A program made the translations under genes and the position numbers. From Simiduia agarivorans SA1 = DSM 21679 (GTDB taxonomy: Bacteria; Pseudomonadota; Gammaproteobacteria; Pseudomonadales; Cellvibrionaceae): DNA of 64,000 nt. Below are positions 8,774 to 18,028 of the stretch, piece by piece. Under the pieces are notes generated by a model, which was given only the letters and a program-made list of their open reading frames with translations, made no database searches and was not told where the DNA came from. How positions within the stretch are numbered: position 1 is the stretch's first letter; each line of letters begins with the position of its first letter. The stretch lies in assembly GCF_000305785.2 (NCBI RefSeq), contig NC_018868.3, positions 2,080,001 through 2,144,000 on the forward strand, written 5' to 3'.

Positions 8774-9592
8774 GTGAACAACCCAACACCGCCGGTCATA
8801 CTAACCCTCGCCCCGCACGATCCCACTGGCTGCAGCGGGGTCAGCGCCGACATACAAACCGCCGTCAGCCTCGGCTGTCACCCGGCGGCCGTGGTCACGG
8901 CCCTGGCGGCGCGCGACACCCGAGAACTGAAAGACAGCCTGTCGGTCGACACCGCATTAGTGATCGAACAGGCCCGCGCCCTGCTGGAAGACATGCCGGT
9001 AGCCGCGATCAAAGTGGGCGAACTGGCCGAGGTGGAGCACTGCGAGGCCATTCACAGCATCCTGAAAGACTACCCCCGCATTCCCGTGGTGCTCGACCTG
9101 AGCGCCCAACGCGCCGGCATCCACCGGCCCGGGATCATGCAGGCCATGCGCGCCCTGCTCTTGCCGCTGACCCGGCTGCTCTGTGCCAATACCCACGACC
9201 TGCAGCAACTGGCCCCGGAAGGTGACACGCTGGACGCCAAAGCCAATCTGCTGATGGAAACCGGCTGCCAGGCTATTCAGGTATCGCGCTGTCGTCACAG
9301 CCGGCAGGCTTGCATTAACCGGCTGTACAGCCGCACCGAGCCCGCCCGCGAATTCGAGTGGGGCAGCGGTTGCCCCAAGCCGGAAACACTCCTCGGTGCC
9401 AACGCCACTCTGTCGAGCGCCTGCGCCGCCTACCTGGCCCATGGCTCCAGCGTGCAGCAAGCGGTTCAACAGGCGCAACAGTTCGCCTGGCAGGCCTACG
9501 CCAACGCCCAGCGTGTGGGCATGGGCAAGCTGGTACCCAATCGCCTGTTCTGGACTCTGGACCAGGACACCCCCAAGCGCTTCCGCCACTGA
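8774..9592 (+). CDS. thiD: ThiD-like hydroxymethylpyrimidine/phosphomethylpyrimidine kinase, divergent
   Basis: ThiD phosphorylates HMP and HMP-phosphate for thiamine synthesis. The product (272 residues, GTG start at 8774) is a ribokinase-fold protein with the N-terminal LxLAxxDPxGxxG pattern (LTLAPHDPTGCSG) and the ThiD-like VVTALAARDT. It is directly followed by thiE and hemL, the Pseudomonas order. The site that normally reads GTGC, holding the anion hole and catalytic cysteine, reads GANA at about residues 208-211, so the usual catalytic cysteine is missing. It may use another residue, act on another substrate or be regulatory. The family call is firm; full ThiD activity is uncertain. 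Confidence 0.85.
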   Translation: MNNPTPPVILTLAPHDPTGCSGVSADIQTAVSLGCHPAAVVTALAARDTRELKDSLSVDTALVIEQARALLEDMPVAAIKVGELAEVEHCEAIHSILKDYPRIPVVLDLSAQRAGIHRPGIMQAMRALLLPLTRLLCANTHDLQQLAPEGDTLDAKANLLMETGCQAIQVSRCRHSRQACINRLYSRTEPAREFEWGSGCPKPETLLGANATLSSACAAYLAHGSSVQQAVQQAQQFAWQAYANAQRVGMGKLVPNRLFWTLDQDTPKRFRH

Positions 9593-9627
9593 TACAATCG
9601 CGCCTTGTTTTTTAAGGGCAATCTCAC

Positions 9628-10269
9628 GTGCACGGCCTCTACGCGATCACCCCCACCTTTGAGCAATGCGCCAGCGACAGATGGCTGATGGCGCAGACCC
9701 GTGCTTTGCTCACAGGCGGCGTGCGCTACATCCAGCTGCGGGACAAGAGCTGCGATCAGCCCCGGCGCCTGAAAGTGGCCAAAGCACTGCGCGCGCTTTG
9801 TGCAGAGCATGAGGCCCACCTGCTGATCAACGACGATTGGGCTCTGGCGCAGGCCTCAGGCGCACACGGTGTGCACCTTGGGCAAGGCGATGGTTCGCCG
9901 GCAGATGCCCGCGCTGCACTCGGCAAGCACGCACTCATCGGCCGCACCTGCCACGACTCGGAGCAGCTCGCCGCCGATGCGGTCGCACAGGGTGCCAGCT
10001 ACCTCGCCTTTGGCCGGTTTTACCCCTCGCGCACCAAACCCCACGCCCGCCCGGCAACACCCGCATTGCTGACCCGGGCCAAAGCCCGTTTCAACCCGCC
10101 ACTGGTGGCCATCGGCGGGGTGAATCTGGATAATGCGGAGCCATTGATCCGCGCCGGCGCCGACGCTCTGGCCCTATGTCAGGGCCTGTACGGGAGCAGC
10201 GAACCCGAGTCAGTTGCACGCGCATTTACCCTATTATTTTCCGTTACACACAAGCAGGACACCCCATGA
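9628..10269 (+). CDS. thiE: thiamine phosphate synthase
   Basis: ThiE joins HMP-pyrophosphate and the thiazole phosphate to give thiamine phosphate. The 213-residue TIM barrel has the phosphate and Mg-binding motifs: [39 protein letters not shown] and AIGGVN. The start is a GTG at 9628 with AAGGGC about 8 bases upstream. Its stop overlaps the hemL start in ATGA, so translation of the two is coupled. Length and motifs are ordinary. Confidence 0.96.
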   Translation: MHGLYAITPTFEQCASDRWLMAQTRALLTGGVRYIQLRDKSCDQPRRLKVAKALRALCAEHEAHLLINDDWALAQASGAHGVHLGQGDGSPADARAALGKHALIGRTCHDSEQLAADAVAQGASYLAFGRFYPSRTKPHARPATPALLTRAKARFNPPLVAIGGVNLDNAEPLIRAGADALALCQGLYGSSEPESVARAFTLLFSVTHKQDTP

Positions 10270-11546
10270 GCCGTTCAGAGCAGCTGTTTTCCGAAGCCCA
10301 GAAAGTCATTCCCGGCGGGGTTAATTCCCCTGTGCGGGCATTCCGTGCCGTGGGGGGCACACCGGTGTTCTTCGAGCGCGCCAAGGGCGCCTACCTGTAT
10401 GACGCCGATGGCAAGGAATACATCGACTATGTGCAGTCCTGGGGCCCCATGATCCTGGGTCACGCCCACCCCGACGTGCTCGCTGCCGTGATCGAGCGGG
10501 CCCAGTCCGGCCTGAGTTTCGGTGCGCCCACCGGCCTAGAAACCGACCTGGCCGAGCGCGTGTGCGCGCTGGTGCCGGGCATGGATATGGTGCGCTTTGT
10601 GAATTCCGGTACCGAAGCCACCATGAGTGCTATTCGCCTGGCCCGGGGTTTTACCGGCCGCGACAAAATTGTGAAATTCGAGGGCTGCTACCACGGTCAC
10701 TCCGATTCCCTGCTGATCAAAGCCGGCTCCGGCGCCCTGACCATGGGCGTGCCCAGCTCGCCCGGCGTGCCCGAAGCATTGGCACAGCACACCATTACCC
10801 TGACCTACAACGACATCGAGGGCGTCAAGCAGGCGTTCGCCGAAATCGGCGATCAGGTGGCGTGCATCATTGTGGAGCCGGTCGCCGGCAACATGAATTG
10901 CGTGCCGCCGGTGGAAGGGTTTTTACAGTGTCTGCGCCAGGTGTGTGACCAGCACGGCGCGCTCCTGATCATTGACGAGGTGATGACCGGCTTCCGCGTT
11001 GGCCTGCGAGGCGCGCAGGGTCACTACGGCGTCACCGCCGACATCACCACCCTGGGCAAAGTCATTGGCGGCGGCATGCCGGTGGGCGCATTTGGTGGCC
11101 GGCGCGAGGTGATGGAAAAAATCGCGCCGCTTGGTCCCGTTTACCAGGCTGGCACCCTGTCGGGCAATCCGGTCGCCATGGCCGCCGGTCTCACCAATCT
11201 GGCGCTGATTTCTGCACCGGGTTTTTACGACCCGATTGTTGCCCGCACCGCGGCACTGACCGATGGCCTGCAGCGCGAAGCGGATGCCGCCGGCGTGCCC
11301 TTTACCACCAACCGGGTGGGCAGCATGTTCGGTTTTTTCTTCACTGAATCCAAACGGGTGGAAAATTTTGCCCAGGTCATGGCCTGCGATATTCCGCGCT
11401 TCAATAAGTTTTTCCACTTGATGCTGGAGCAAGGCGTTTATCTGGCACCGGCTTCCTATGAGGCCGGATTCATGTCGGCTGCACACACCGATGAGGACAT
11501 TGCCCGCACGCTGGAGGCGGCCAGGTCGGCATTCGCGCAGCTCTGA
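10266..11546 (+). CDS. hemL: glutamate-1-semialdehyde 2,1-aminomutase
   Basis: HemL converts glutamate-1-semialdehyde to 5-aminolevulinate, the committed precursor of heme. The 426-residue PLP enzyme starts [18 protein letters not shown] and has [10 protein letters not shown], the cofactor motif [10 protein letters not shown] and the Schiff-base lysine in [18 protein letters not shown]. The ATG at 10266 shares ATGA with the thiE stop. The frame extends 30 codons upstream, inside thiE, but the family start is at 10266. Confidence 0.98.
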   Translation: MSRSEQLFSEAQKVIPGGVNSPVRAFRAVGGTPVFFERAKGAYLYDADGKEYIDYVQSWGPMILGHAHPDVLAAVIERAQSGLSFGAPTGLETDLAERVCALVPGMDMVRFVNSGTEATMSAIRLARGFTGRDKIVKFEGCYHGHSDSLLIKAGSGALTMGVPSSPGVPEALAQHTITLTYNDIEGVKQAFAEIGDQVACIIVEPVAGNMNCVPPVEGFLQCLRQVCDQHGALLIIDEVMTGFRVGLRGAQGHYGVTADITTLGKVIGGGMPVGAFGGRREVMEKIAPLGPVYQAGTLSGNPVAMAAGLTNLALISAPGFYDPIVARTAALTDGLQREADAAGVPFTTNRVGSMFGFFFTESKRVENFAQVMACDIPRFNKFFHLMLEQGVYLAPASYEAGFMSAAHTDEDIARTLEAARSAFAQL

Positions 11547-11553
11547 GGTCACC

Positions 11554-12192
11554 ATGCACGCCTCCCGGGCACGCTGGCTTGAACTGATCATCCTGTTCGG
11601 GTTGTGCCCGCTGGTGGGGTTTGTCGGGCGCCATTGGCTCGGCAGCTGGATGCTGCCGGTGTTGATCGGACTCGCGTTTGCCTGTACCTGGTTGATCCTG
11701 CGCGATCCGGGCTTCAAGCGTTTTCGGCTGGTCAACGCCGGCAACCTGTGGCCCGCATTAAAGCGGCGCCGCGCCGTGTTTGCCACCGGGCTCGCAGCCA
11801 GCGCGCTGTTGTTTGTCAGCGGCGCCGAGGCCGAATGGTTCCGTTTGCCCACGCAGGATACGGGCAGCTGGCTGATACTGCTGGTGGCCTATCCGTTACT
11901 GTCGGTTCTGCCGCAGGAACTGATCTTCCGCACCTTCTTTTTTCATCGCTATAAAAAGATTATCCCCAGCAAAAAACAGCGCGCCTGGCTGTCCGCGAGC
12001 GTGTTTGCCTGGGCGCATATCGTGTACGGCAACTGGGTGGCAGTTTTACTGGCGTTTGCCGGCGGCGTGCTGTTTGCCTTTACCTATGCAAAAAAGCGTT
12101 CCACGCTCGCCTGTGTGGTTGAACACAGCCTGTGGGGTTTATGGCTGTTCAGCTTTGGACTGGGGGAATACCTGGATGCAAACGCACTCTGA
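11554..12192 (+). CDS. CPBP family (ABI/CAAX-like) membrane protein
   Basis: The 212-residue protein has about six or seven transmembrane helices and the three conserved blocks of the CPBP glutamic intramembrane protease family: QELIFRTFFFHR, SVFAWAHIVYGNW and VEHSLWGLWLF. The first block carries QE where the founder enzymes have EE, so the first glutamate is replaced. It starts 7 bases after hemL on the same strand and converges with the PilZ gene. The substrate is unknown. It differs clearly from the MrtJ-type CPBP protein at 49120. Confidence 0.82.
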   Translation: MHASRARWLELIILFGLCPLVGFVGRHWLGSWMLPVLIGLAFACTWLILRDPGFKRFRLVNAGNLWPALKRRRAVFATGLAASALLFVSGAEAEWFRLPTQDTGSWLILLVAYPLLSVLPQELIFRTFFFHRYKKIIPSKKQRAWLSASVFAWAHIVYGNWVAVLLAFAGGVLFAFTYAKKRSTLACVVEHSLWGLWLFSFGLGEYLDANAL

Positions 12193-12224
12193 CGCCACCG
12201 GAGACGAGCATCAACGGGCCTGAA

Positions 12225-12569
12225 TCACTGCACGGCCATGCGCGCGATCACACGCTGAATCACTGCAATCTGCTCGCTACCCACATCAATTATCTGGAAT
12301 CCGGACCATTGCAGCTCGGTTTCGGTATCTGCGCGCACCCAAAGGCAATCGACACCCAACACCAATTCGCCGTCATCGCTGAGCGCCTGCGGTAAATGAA
12401 TGCGCACCGAATAGAGTTTGTTTTCCTCGAACGAAAAATCGCCCAGCACCATCATGCCTTCCTGGTGCAAATTCACCAATTGACCGAGCCGCTCATCAGT
12501 TTCACTGTCCCACACATCCAATTTATCGCTTAGTGTATGGCGGGTGAGGCGGCGACGGTTATCAGGCAT
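12225..12569 (-). CDS. PilZ domain protein
   Basis: The product of about 114 residues matches the c-di-GMP-binding PilZ fold: an N-terminal arginine motif (NRRRLTRH), then strands and a loop NLHQEGMMVLG in the place of the D/NxSxxG motif. The ATG at 12569 overlaps the DUF1631 stop by 8 bases and has GGGAG 6 bases upstream; a longer frame to 12593 also exists. The tight overlap says that the two proteins are made together. Because the second motif is imperfect (His-Gln in place of Ser), ligand binding should not be assumed. Confidence 0.85.
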   Translation of the reverse strand: MPDNRRRLTRHTLSDKLDVWDSETDERLGQLVNLHQEGMMVLGDFSFEENKLYSVRIHLPQALSDDGELVLGVDCLWVRADTETELQWSGFQIIDVGSEQIAVIQRVIARMAVQ

Positions 12570-15021
12570 GCTCGGCTCCCTGGTCAGGTTCATCCTCGGC
12601 GGCTTTATTGTTCAGGCTGTGGAAAATATTCTCCAGGGCGCGCTCGAAAAACGGCTTGGTGGAACCGGCAATGACTTTCGCCGCACCACTCAACATTTCA
12701 CGAGCCAACTCCAAACCGGACTTCATCGCCACTTTTTTACCCATCTGATCCACTAACATGTAGTGCAGGGTTTTGGAGTTGTACCATGCCACTTTCAGGC
12801 GTCGTCCGCCTTCAAACTCAAACCAGGTGCCAAACTCAATCATCTTGAGGTTGTCGACCATTTGTTCTTCTTCAGGCGTGGGCTTTTCTTTGCCGAAGTC
12901 GGTATGGCCCGCCTTTTCAGCGGCCATGGTTTCCAACTTATCGCGCATGGGCGCGGGCGCCGCTTCGACCTGCTTACTTTGCAATGCCATCTTCTGCAGC
13001 GACTGCAACGCTTCGACCAGTTTTTTACCTTTCGCCTGATCGTAACCAATGGTTTCAAAGCCGGTTTCGATGACATCCAGCAAACTGTCGTGTAAGTCCA
13101 ACTGGCGGGCACGGTCTTCCGAACTGACCTTGGGTTTGATACTCCACAGGATATCGTTCACGGCCGACAAGGCCCGCGACCAGCTTTCCGACTCGTCGCC
13201 ATAGCGCAGCAGGACAAACGCAAGGTAATCAGACCAAGGCTGCAACAACAGCAACAACACCGCCGACGGCAGCTCCTGACCATCCGTGCGCGCGCGCACT
13301 TCCTGGTTGACGCGGATTTTTACTTCGCGCAGCTTTTCTTCGCCCTGCACCTTTTCTGTGGCGCGACGCTCCATCAACTCCTGACGGCGGGCGATTTTCT
13401 TGGTGTAAGAGCTGAACTCCAGTAACAGTTCGGCGAACAAGCGCACATCGTTTTTGAATTCTTCCAGTACCCGCGACACCACGGCCTTAATCTTCGGGTA
13501 GATCTCGTACTGGCAGGTGCCATCATTGCTGACCCACTGGGAGCCCGCTTCGGCCAGGTTATTCAAAAGCAGGCGTGCAGGGTGTTCAGTTTCTTCGAAA
13601 AAGTCCTTATCGATAAACGCCAATTTGAGAAACGGTGTATGCAAATAGCTCAGCAGTGCCTTCACGGAGTCGGGCAAATTGTCATCGGACAACATGTACT
13701 CGAACAACATACCCACCAGATCGATGGTGTGCAGGTCGTCGCCATCGACGGCGCCATCTTCACTTTGTTCGCGCAACTTTTGGGTCAGGTCACGTTCCAC
13801 CTGCGCAATCATGGCTGGCGCGAGCGGTTGCAGACTGCTTTCGTCCGCCTGGAGGAACTGCTTGGTCACCGCAGTGGCCTGATTCTGCAGCGTTTGCAGT
13901 GCCGACACTAATTGATGGCTGGAATACACCACAGCCTGACGCACAGCAGCGCCTTGTTGGGGCACGCCCTGGGCGGGCTGGGCAGGTACGCCCTGGGCAG
14001 GTACGCCCGCCGCCGGCACGCCCTGGGCAGGTACGCCCGGTGCACCGGTGTGCATGGGGCCCATTTGTGCCTGCAGGTTGCGGATTGCACCCACCAGATC
14101 AGACTGGTACTGGGCGGTGGGCAGATCGGGATTAGGGGCTTGCGCAGGCCCTTGTGATACGGGCGAGGTAAAGCCGGGAATCCGGCCCTGGCCGGGCGGC
14201 GGCACAGCCGGGCCCGACAAGGTGTCGGCGACGGCGGCATCTTCCACACCGTCAAAATCTTCCGCATAGTCTGCCGCCGCTGGCGCCGATGCCACATGGG
14301 CGGAACCGCTCGCTCCGGGCGAATACTGTAAATTGGGAAGAATACCGGCTTCGACAAAGTAACTGTTCAACTCGCCCAACAAATCGGGCACCGCCGGCAT
14401 AAACGCCTGATCAAATGCCTTGTAGGCGAGAATTTTGGCTTTGGTGTTCAACTCCAGCTTGCGCAGCGCCTTGCGCAGCGACTCACAAAACTGCACCGGG
14501 CTCACCGGATTGCCTTTGTCCTCCACCTGATCGCCGCCATTAAGCAGGGCAAAACGCTGGTTCAGCGCCCACATCACTTCAGCGACTTTGGCGTCGGCCT
14601 TGCGGGTAATCGAGGCGATGGCAATGGTCTCTTCCAGGTCGGCATTGTCCACCAGCGATAGCATATCGCCCGAATACTTCTCTTCACCGGTTTCTGTGCT
14701 GAGCGTCCGGTTTTTGAACTTGATAAAACCTTCGCCCAGATAGCCACAAAAATAGCGTTCGAGAATTTCCTGCTTTTCGTTGAATTCGCGCAAGGTATCG
14801 TTGGCGCGCGAGCGCTCCTGATCGGTCTTGGCTTCGTTTACCTGGTTGGACAGCGACTCTGACAGTTGCTTGTAAAACTCCGCCAGGTGGTTCTTGCTCG
14901 CCTCGACGGTGATTTTCTGGCAGGCCTTCAGGCGCTCGATCACGCTGGAATCAGCACCAGTGGTTTTAGGTGTGGCTTTGCCTTTCTCAGTCATAGAAGA
15001 ATTCTTTTGGATAACATCCAT
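12562..15021 (-). CDS. DUF1631 family protein
   Basis: This 819-residue acidic, mostly helical cytoplasmic protein matches DUF1631 (long alpha-helical proteins of Pseudomonas-like bacteria). A low-complexity linker rich in Gly-Val-Pro-Ala-Gln occupies about residues 290-360 and splits the protein into an N-terminal part (1-270) and a C-terminal part (365-800). The C-terminal end again looks PilZ-like (FGTWFEFEGGRRLKVAWYN), and a PilZ protein follows with an 8-base overlap, so a link to c-di-GMP is likely but inferred. Start ATG at 15021; an internal ATG nine codons later is an alternative. Confidence 0.85.
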   Translation of the reverse strand: MDVIQKNSSMTEKGKATPKTTGADSSVIERLKACQKITVEASKNHLAEFYKQLSESLSNQVNEAKTDQERSRANDTLREFNEKQEILERYFCGYLGEGFIKFKNRTLSTETGEEKYSGDMLSLVDNADLEETIAIASITRKADAKVAEVMWALNQRFALLNGGDQVEDKGNPVSPVQFCESLRKALRKLELNTKAKILAYKAFDQAFMPAVPDLLGELNSYFVEAGILPNLQYSPGASGSAHVASAPAAADYAEDFDGVEDAAVADTLSGPAVPPPGQGRIPGFTSPVSQGPAQAPNPDLPTAQYQSDLVGAIRNLQAQMGPMHTGAPGVPAQGVPAAGVPAQGVPAQPAQGVPQQGAAVRQAVVYSSHQLVSALQTLQNQATAVTKQFLQADESSLQPLAPAMIAQVERDLTQKLREQSEDGAVDGDDLHTIDLVGMLFEYMLSDDNLPDSVKALLSYLHTPFLKLAFIDKDFFEETEHPARLLLNNLAEAGSQWVSNDGTCQYEIYPKIKAVVSRVLEEFKNDVRLFAELLLEFSSYTKKIARRQELMERRATEKVQGEEKLREVKIRVNQEVRARTDGQELPSAVLLLLLQPWSDYLAFVLLRYGDESESWSRALSAVNDILWSIKPKVSSEDRARQLDLHDSLLDVIETGFETIGYDQAKGKKLVEALQSLQKMALQSKQVEAAPAPMRDKLETMAAEKAGHTDFGKEKPTPEEEQMVDNLKMIEFGTWFEFEGGRRLKVAWYNSKTLHYMLVDQMGKKVAMKSGLELAREMLSGAAKVIAGSTKPFFERALENIFHSLNNKAAEDEPDQGAEHA
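13978..14037. repeat. 15-bp direct repeats in the DUF1631 linker
   Basis: CTGGGCAGGTACGCC occurs at 13978-13992, 13993-14007 and 14023-14037, with degenerate copies around them. On the coding (reverse) strand each copy encodes Gly-Val-Pro-Ala-Gln. All units are in frame, so copy-number change would lengthen or shorten the linker without breaking the gene. Confidence 0.85.
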
Positions 15022-15041
15022 GCTTTTCAGCCCTAGGTTTC

Positions 15042-15069
15042 AGTGTAGTCAATTATTGCCTGGCGCCAA
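15042..15069 (-). promoter_or_regulatory. candidate sigma-70 promoter for DUF1631-PilZ
   Basis: On the reverse strand TTGGCG (15064-15069) and TACACT (15042-15047) are 16 bases apart, giving a transcript that would start about 15 bases before the DUF1631 ATG. The rest of the gap to 15228 shows nothing else. Confidence 0.4.
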
Positions 15070-15228
15070 CATAGGCCTTTTTATCTAAGACCTGGCGGAT
15101 CCAGCGGTTAAATGACGACAGAGCGTTCCCTGCGCGGGCGTTGGTTTTATTGTTGTGAGTCAGTGCTGACGTTTGGCCTGCCTCGGGTTTGTACCAACGT
15201 ACATTTTATCACCAGTGCCGGGCCGGGG

Positions 15229-15621
15229 CTATGGCTGGGCAAATTGCTGCAATTGCGCCGTCAGGGTTTCATCCGAACCACTGTAACGCAAGCCCAAACG
15301 CGCGAAATTGCGCGCCTGGTCCCGGTTTCCAAGCGCATCGTAGGCTTGCGCCAGAAGCAGGTATAAATCGGCTGCATAGCGGTTAGACCGTAAACCGCGC
15401 TCGGCCAGGGAGATTGCGCGCCGGTAATCGCCCTGCTGAAAGGCCGCATCGGCCGACCGGGCATAGGCGGTAACGGCATTCTGCGTGGGTGCTTTTGCAG
15501 GTGCCGGGGCAACCGGAGCCGGTTCCGCCGCCGGCTCGGTCTCGGGCGGCAACGCCGGTTCCGGTGCGGACGCACAACCCACCATCCACAACAGCACAAA
15601 CGCAATAATCAGTCTTGCCAC
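15229..15621 (-). CDS. TPR-containing lipoprotein
   Basis: The product of about 130 residues has a short hydrophobic leader ending in MVGC (probable lipobox), a Pro/Ala/Glu-rich spacer, and a C-terminal tetratricopeptide pair (AFQQGDYRRAISLAERGL and LAQAYDALGNRDQARNFARLGL). I place the start at GTG 15621, which overlaps the end of mrcB and has GGTGGA upstream; the frame is open to 15660 without a signal sequence at that end. Its location next to PBP1b suggests an outer-membrane partner or a helper in wall synthesis, but that is inference. The Pseudomonas mrcB region has a similar small TPR gene. Confidence 0.82.
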   Translation of the reverse strand: MARLIIAFVLLWMVGCASAPEPALPPETEPAAEPAPVAPAPAKAPTQNAVTAYARSADAAFQQGDYRRAISLAERGLRSNRYAADLYLLLAQAYDALGNRDQARNFARLGLRYSGSDETLTAQLQQFAQP

Positions 15622-17906
15622 AGCTTTTTCCACCAGTGCATCAGCGGGTTCTGCACCCATTCACAGTCGGCCTTGCCGGACGGTGCCTGACCGTAGCTAT
15701 AGGGAATCAGGCGGGCAAAGCGGCAATTTTCACCGCTGGCCTGGCCGCTTCTTTCGTCCGTCCAGTAATAGGTTACCCCCGCCGGCGGGGGCGCATCCAA
15801 TCCTCGGGTGTCGAGGCCGGCCACAATCTCGCTCCAGATTGGCAGGGCACCAATGGAGCCGGTCAGGGGCGTGGTGCCGTTGTCGTCCCGCCCGACCCAG
15901 ACCGTGGCCACGTGTTCGGCGCTGAAGCCCGCAAACCAGCTGTCCCGCTGATCATTGGTGGTGCCGGTTTTACCCGCCACATCCAACGAAGCCGGTAGCT
16001 GGCGATAGGCCGCCTTGCCGGTACCTTCGCGCATGACCGACCGGAGCGCATAGTGCAGCAGAAACACCGACTGCGCATCAAAGCGCTGCTCCACCGCCAA
16101 CGGGTAGCGCGACAGCGGTTTGCCGCGTTGATCGGTCACCTCCAGGATCGCGCGCAATGGCGAGTAAAACCCGTCGGCTGCGAGGGTGTGATACTGCTCG
16201 GTTACCGCCAACGGCGACATGTCCACAGCCCCTAACAGCATGGCCGGTACGCGCGGAACGCGAGCCTCGCCCCCCATGCGCTCCAATGTGCGCGCAACCT
16301 GATTCAGCCCCAACTGCATCCCCAGACGCGCGGTGGCCTGGTTGTAGGACTGGGCCAGCGCCTGGTAAAGCGGTACCTGGCCATGGCTTTCACGGTCGTA
16401 ATTAGTGGGCGCCCACTCACCGTCCGGCCCAGCAACCCTGACGGGCTCGTCACTGATCCGGGTGGCAAGCTGATACGCCGGACTCTGCTCAAAGGCCGCC
16501 AGATAGACAGCCGGCTTGGCCAACGAGCCAATGGGCCGGCGGGCGTCGAGCGCGCGATTGAAGCCCGCCAGCGAGGGCGTGCGATCACCCGCCAGGGCCA
16601 ACACTTCGGCACTGCCGACACGCGCCACCACTACCGCGCCCTGCAAGCTGCCGGCGGCCAGACCACGATCCCGCTCAACCCGTTTGAGAGAGGATGCAAG
16701 GGTTGTTTCCACTTGGTTCTGTACGCCGGTTTCGAGTGTCGTAAATACCCGCAAGCCTTCGCTTTGCAGGTCATCTGCGCTGTAATCACGCCTGAGCTGG
16801 CGTTTTACCAGGTCCAGAAAATTGGCATAACGGGTTATCGGTTCCTGATTCGGCGCCGCCACCCGCAGCGGACGCTGGCTTTCAATCTTGTATTGACGGT
16901 CATTGATCAGACCCGATTCGTGCATGATGCCCAACACCAGGTCGCGCCGGTCTTTCGCGCGCGCCGGCGAACGCCAGGGGTTGTAGTAGCTGGCGCCCTT
17001 CACCAAGCCCACCAGGAGGGCAATCTGGTCGATACCGAGTTCGTTCAGTGGCCGTCGGAAATAATGCTGCGACGCCAACCCGAACCCATTGATGGACTTG
17101 GCCCCCTGCTGCCCCAGATACACTTCATTGAGGTAGGTTTCCAGAATTTCTGCCTTGCTGTAATGCACTTCCAGCAGCAGCGCCATGATCGCTTCCATGC
17201 CTTTGCGGCTCAGGCTGCGTTCATTGGTGAGATAGAAATTTTTCACCAGCTGTTGGGTGATGGTACTGCCGCCCTGGGCGACACCACCGGCTTTGACATT
17301 GGCCCAGAGTGCACGTCCGATGGCGCGGATCGACACGCCCTGATGATCGAGAAAGTGTTTATCCTCAACCGCTAACAGTGTTTCGCCCAGCAAAGGCGGA
17401 ATGTCCTGCAAACGCACCAACTGGCGGTCTTCCTGATGCGCCGGGTAAATGCCACCGATTTTTTCAGGCTCCAGTCGCAACAGGTTGCCACCGGTCAACC
17501 GCGTTATTTGGTCTCCGCTGAAAGTCAGATCCCAACGCGCCGGCGGCTCGGCCTGATCCCAGAATTCAAAACCGCGGCTGTTGATGGCGAATACCGTCTG
17601 CGCGCCCAGGCGCCGACGCTCGAATTGCCCAGGGCCGGACAAGGTCGCCACCGGCTGATAACCCAGCGTTTTGAGCTGAGCTTCAAGTCTGGCGGGCGCG
17701 AGTGGCATACCCTCGTAAACTTCGAACGGGCGCGCGTACACATGCGCGGGCAAGGCCCATTTACGGCCCTCAAATTTGCTGCGCACCTGGATGTCCAGCA
17801 GCACCACAGCCACCAGCCCCAGCAGTGCCGACAACGCCAGCAATCGCCATAGCCACGCACGCCAGCTGGTCCTGCTCGCTCGACTTCGCGCCCGCCGTTT
17901 GGCCAT
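15609..17906 (-). CDS. mrcB: penicillin-binding protein 1B (bifunctional)
   Basis: PBP1b polymerises and cross-links peptidoglycan at the inner membrane. The 765-residue protein has a basic cytoplasmic N-terminus, one transmembrane helix (about 18-40), a UB2H-like region, then the GT51 domain with AVEDKHFLDHQGVS and GGSTITQQLVKN. The transpeptidase domain carries the active-site SLAK (RRPIGSLAKP), SYN (AQSYNQATARLG) and KTGT (AGKTGTTNDQRDSWFAGF). All catalytic motifs are intact. It is followed by an overlapping TPR lipoprotein gene, which suggests co-expression. Confidence 0.97.
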   Translation of the reverse strand: MAKRRARSRASRTSWRAWLWRLLALSALLGLVAVVLLDIQVRSKFEGRKWALPAHVYARPFEVYEGMPLAPARLEAQLKTLGYQPVATLSGPGQFERRRLGAQTVFAINSRGFEFWDQAEPPARWDLTFSGDQITRLTGGNLLRLEPEKIGGIYPAHQEDRQLVRLQDIPPLLGETLLAVEDKHFLDHQGVSIRAIGRALWANVKAGGVAQGGSTITQQLVKNFYLTNERSLSRKGMEAIMALLLEVHYSKAEILETYLNEVYLGQQGAKSINGFGLASQHYFRRPLNELGIDQIALLVGLVKGASYYNPWRSPARAKDRRDLVLGIMHESGLINDRQYKIESQRPLRVAAPNQEPITRYANFLDLVKRQLRRDYSADDLQSEGLRVFTTLETGVQNQVETTLASSLKRVERDRGLAAGSLQGAVVVARVGSAEVLALAGDRTPSLAGFNRALDARRPIGSLAKPAVYLAAFEQSPAYQLATRISDEPVRVAGPDGEWAPTNYDRESHGQVPLYQALAQSYNQATARLGMQLGLNQVARTLERMGGEARVPRVPAMLLGAVDMSPLAVTEQYHTLAADGFYSPLRAILEVTDQRGKPLSRYPLAVEQRFDAQSVFLLHYALRSVMREGTGKAAYRQLPASLDVAGKTGTTNDQRDSWFAGFSAEHVATVWVGRDDNGTTPLTGSIGALPIWSEIVAGLDTRGLDAPPPAGVTYYWTDERSGQASGENCRFARLIPYSYGQAPSGKADCEWVQNPLMHWWKKLWQD

Positions 17907-18028
17907 TACTCTTCCCCGTATTGCTCCCGCTCAGACTGCGGCAGTGTAAACAAGCCACCGACCATAGTCAGCATTAGACTTGCAGCGCCCGAGTCGGGAT
18001 AATTGCGCTTTTGTTTCCGGGACGTGGC

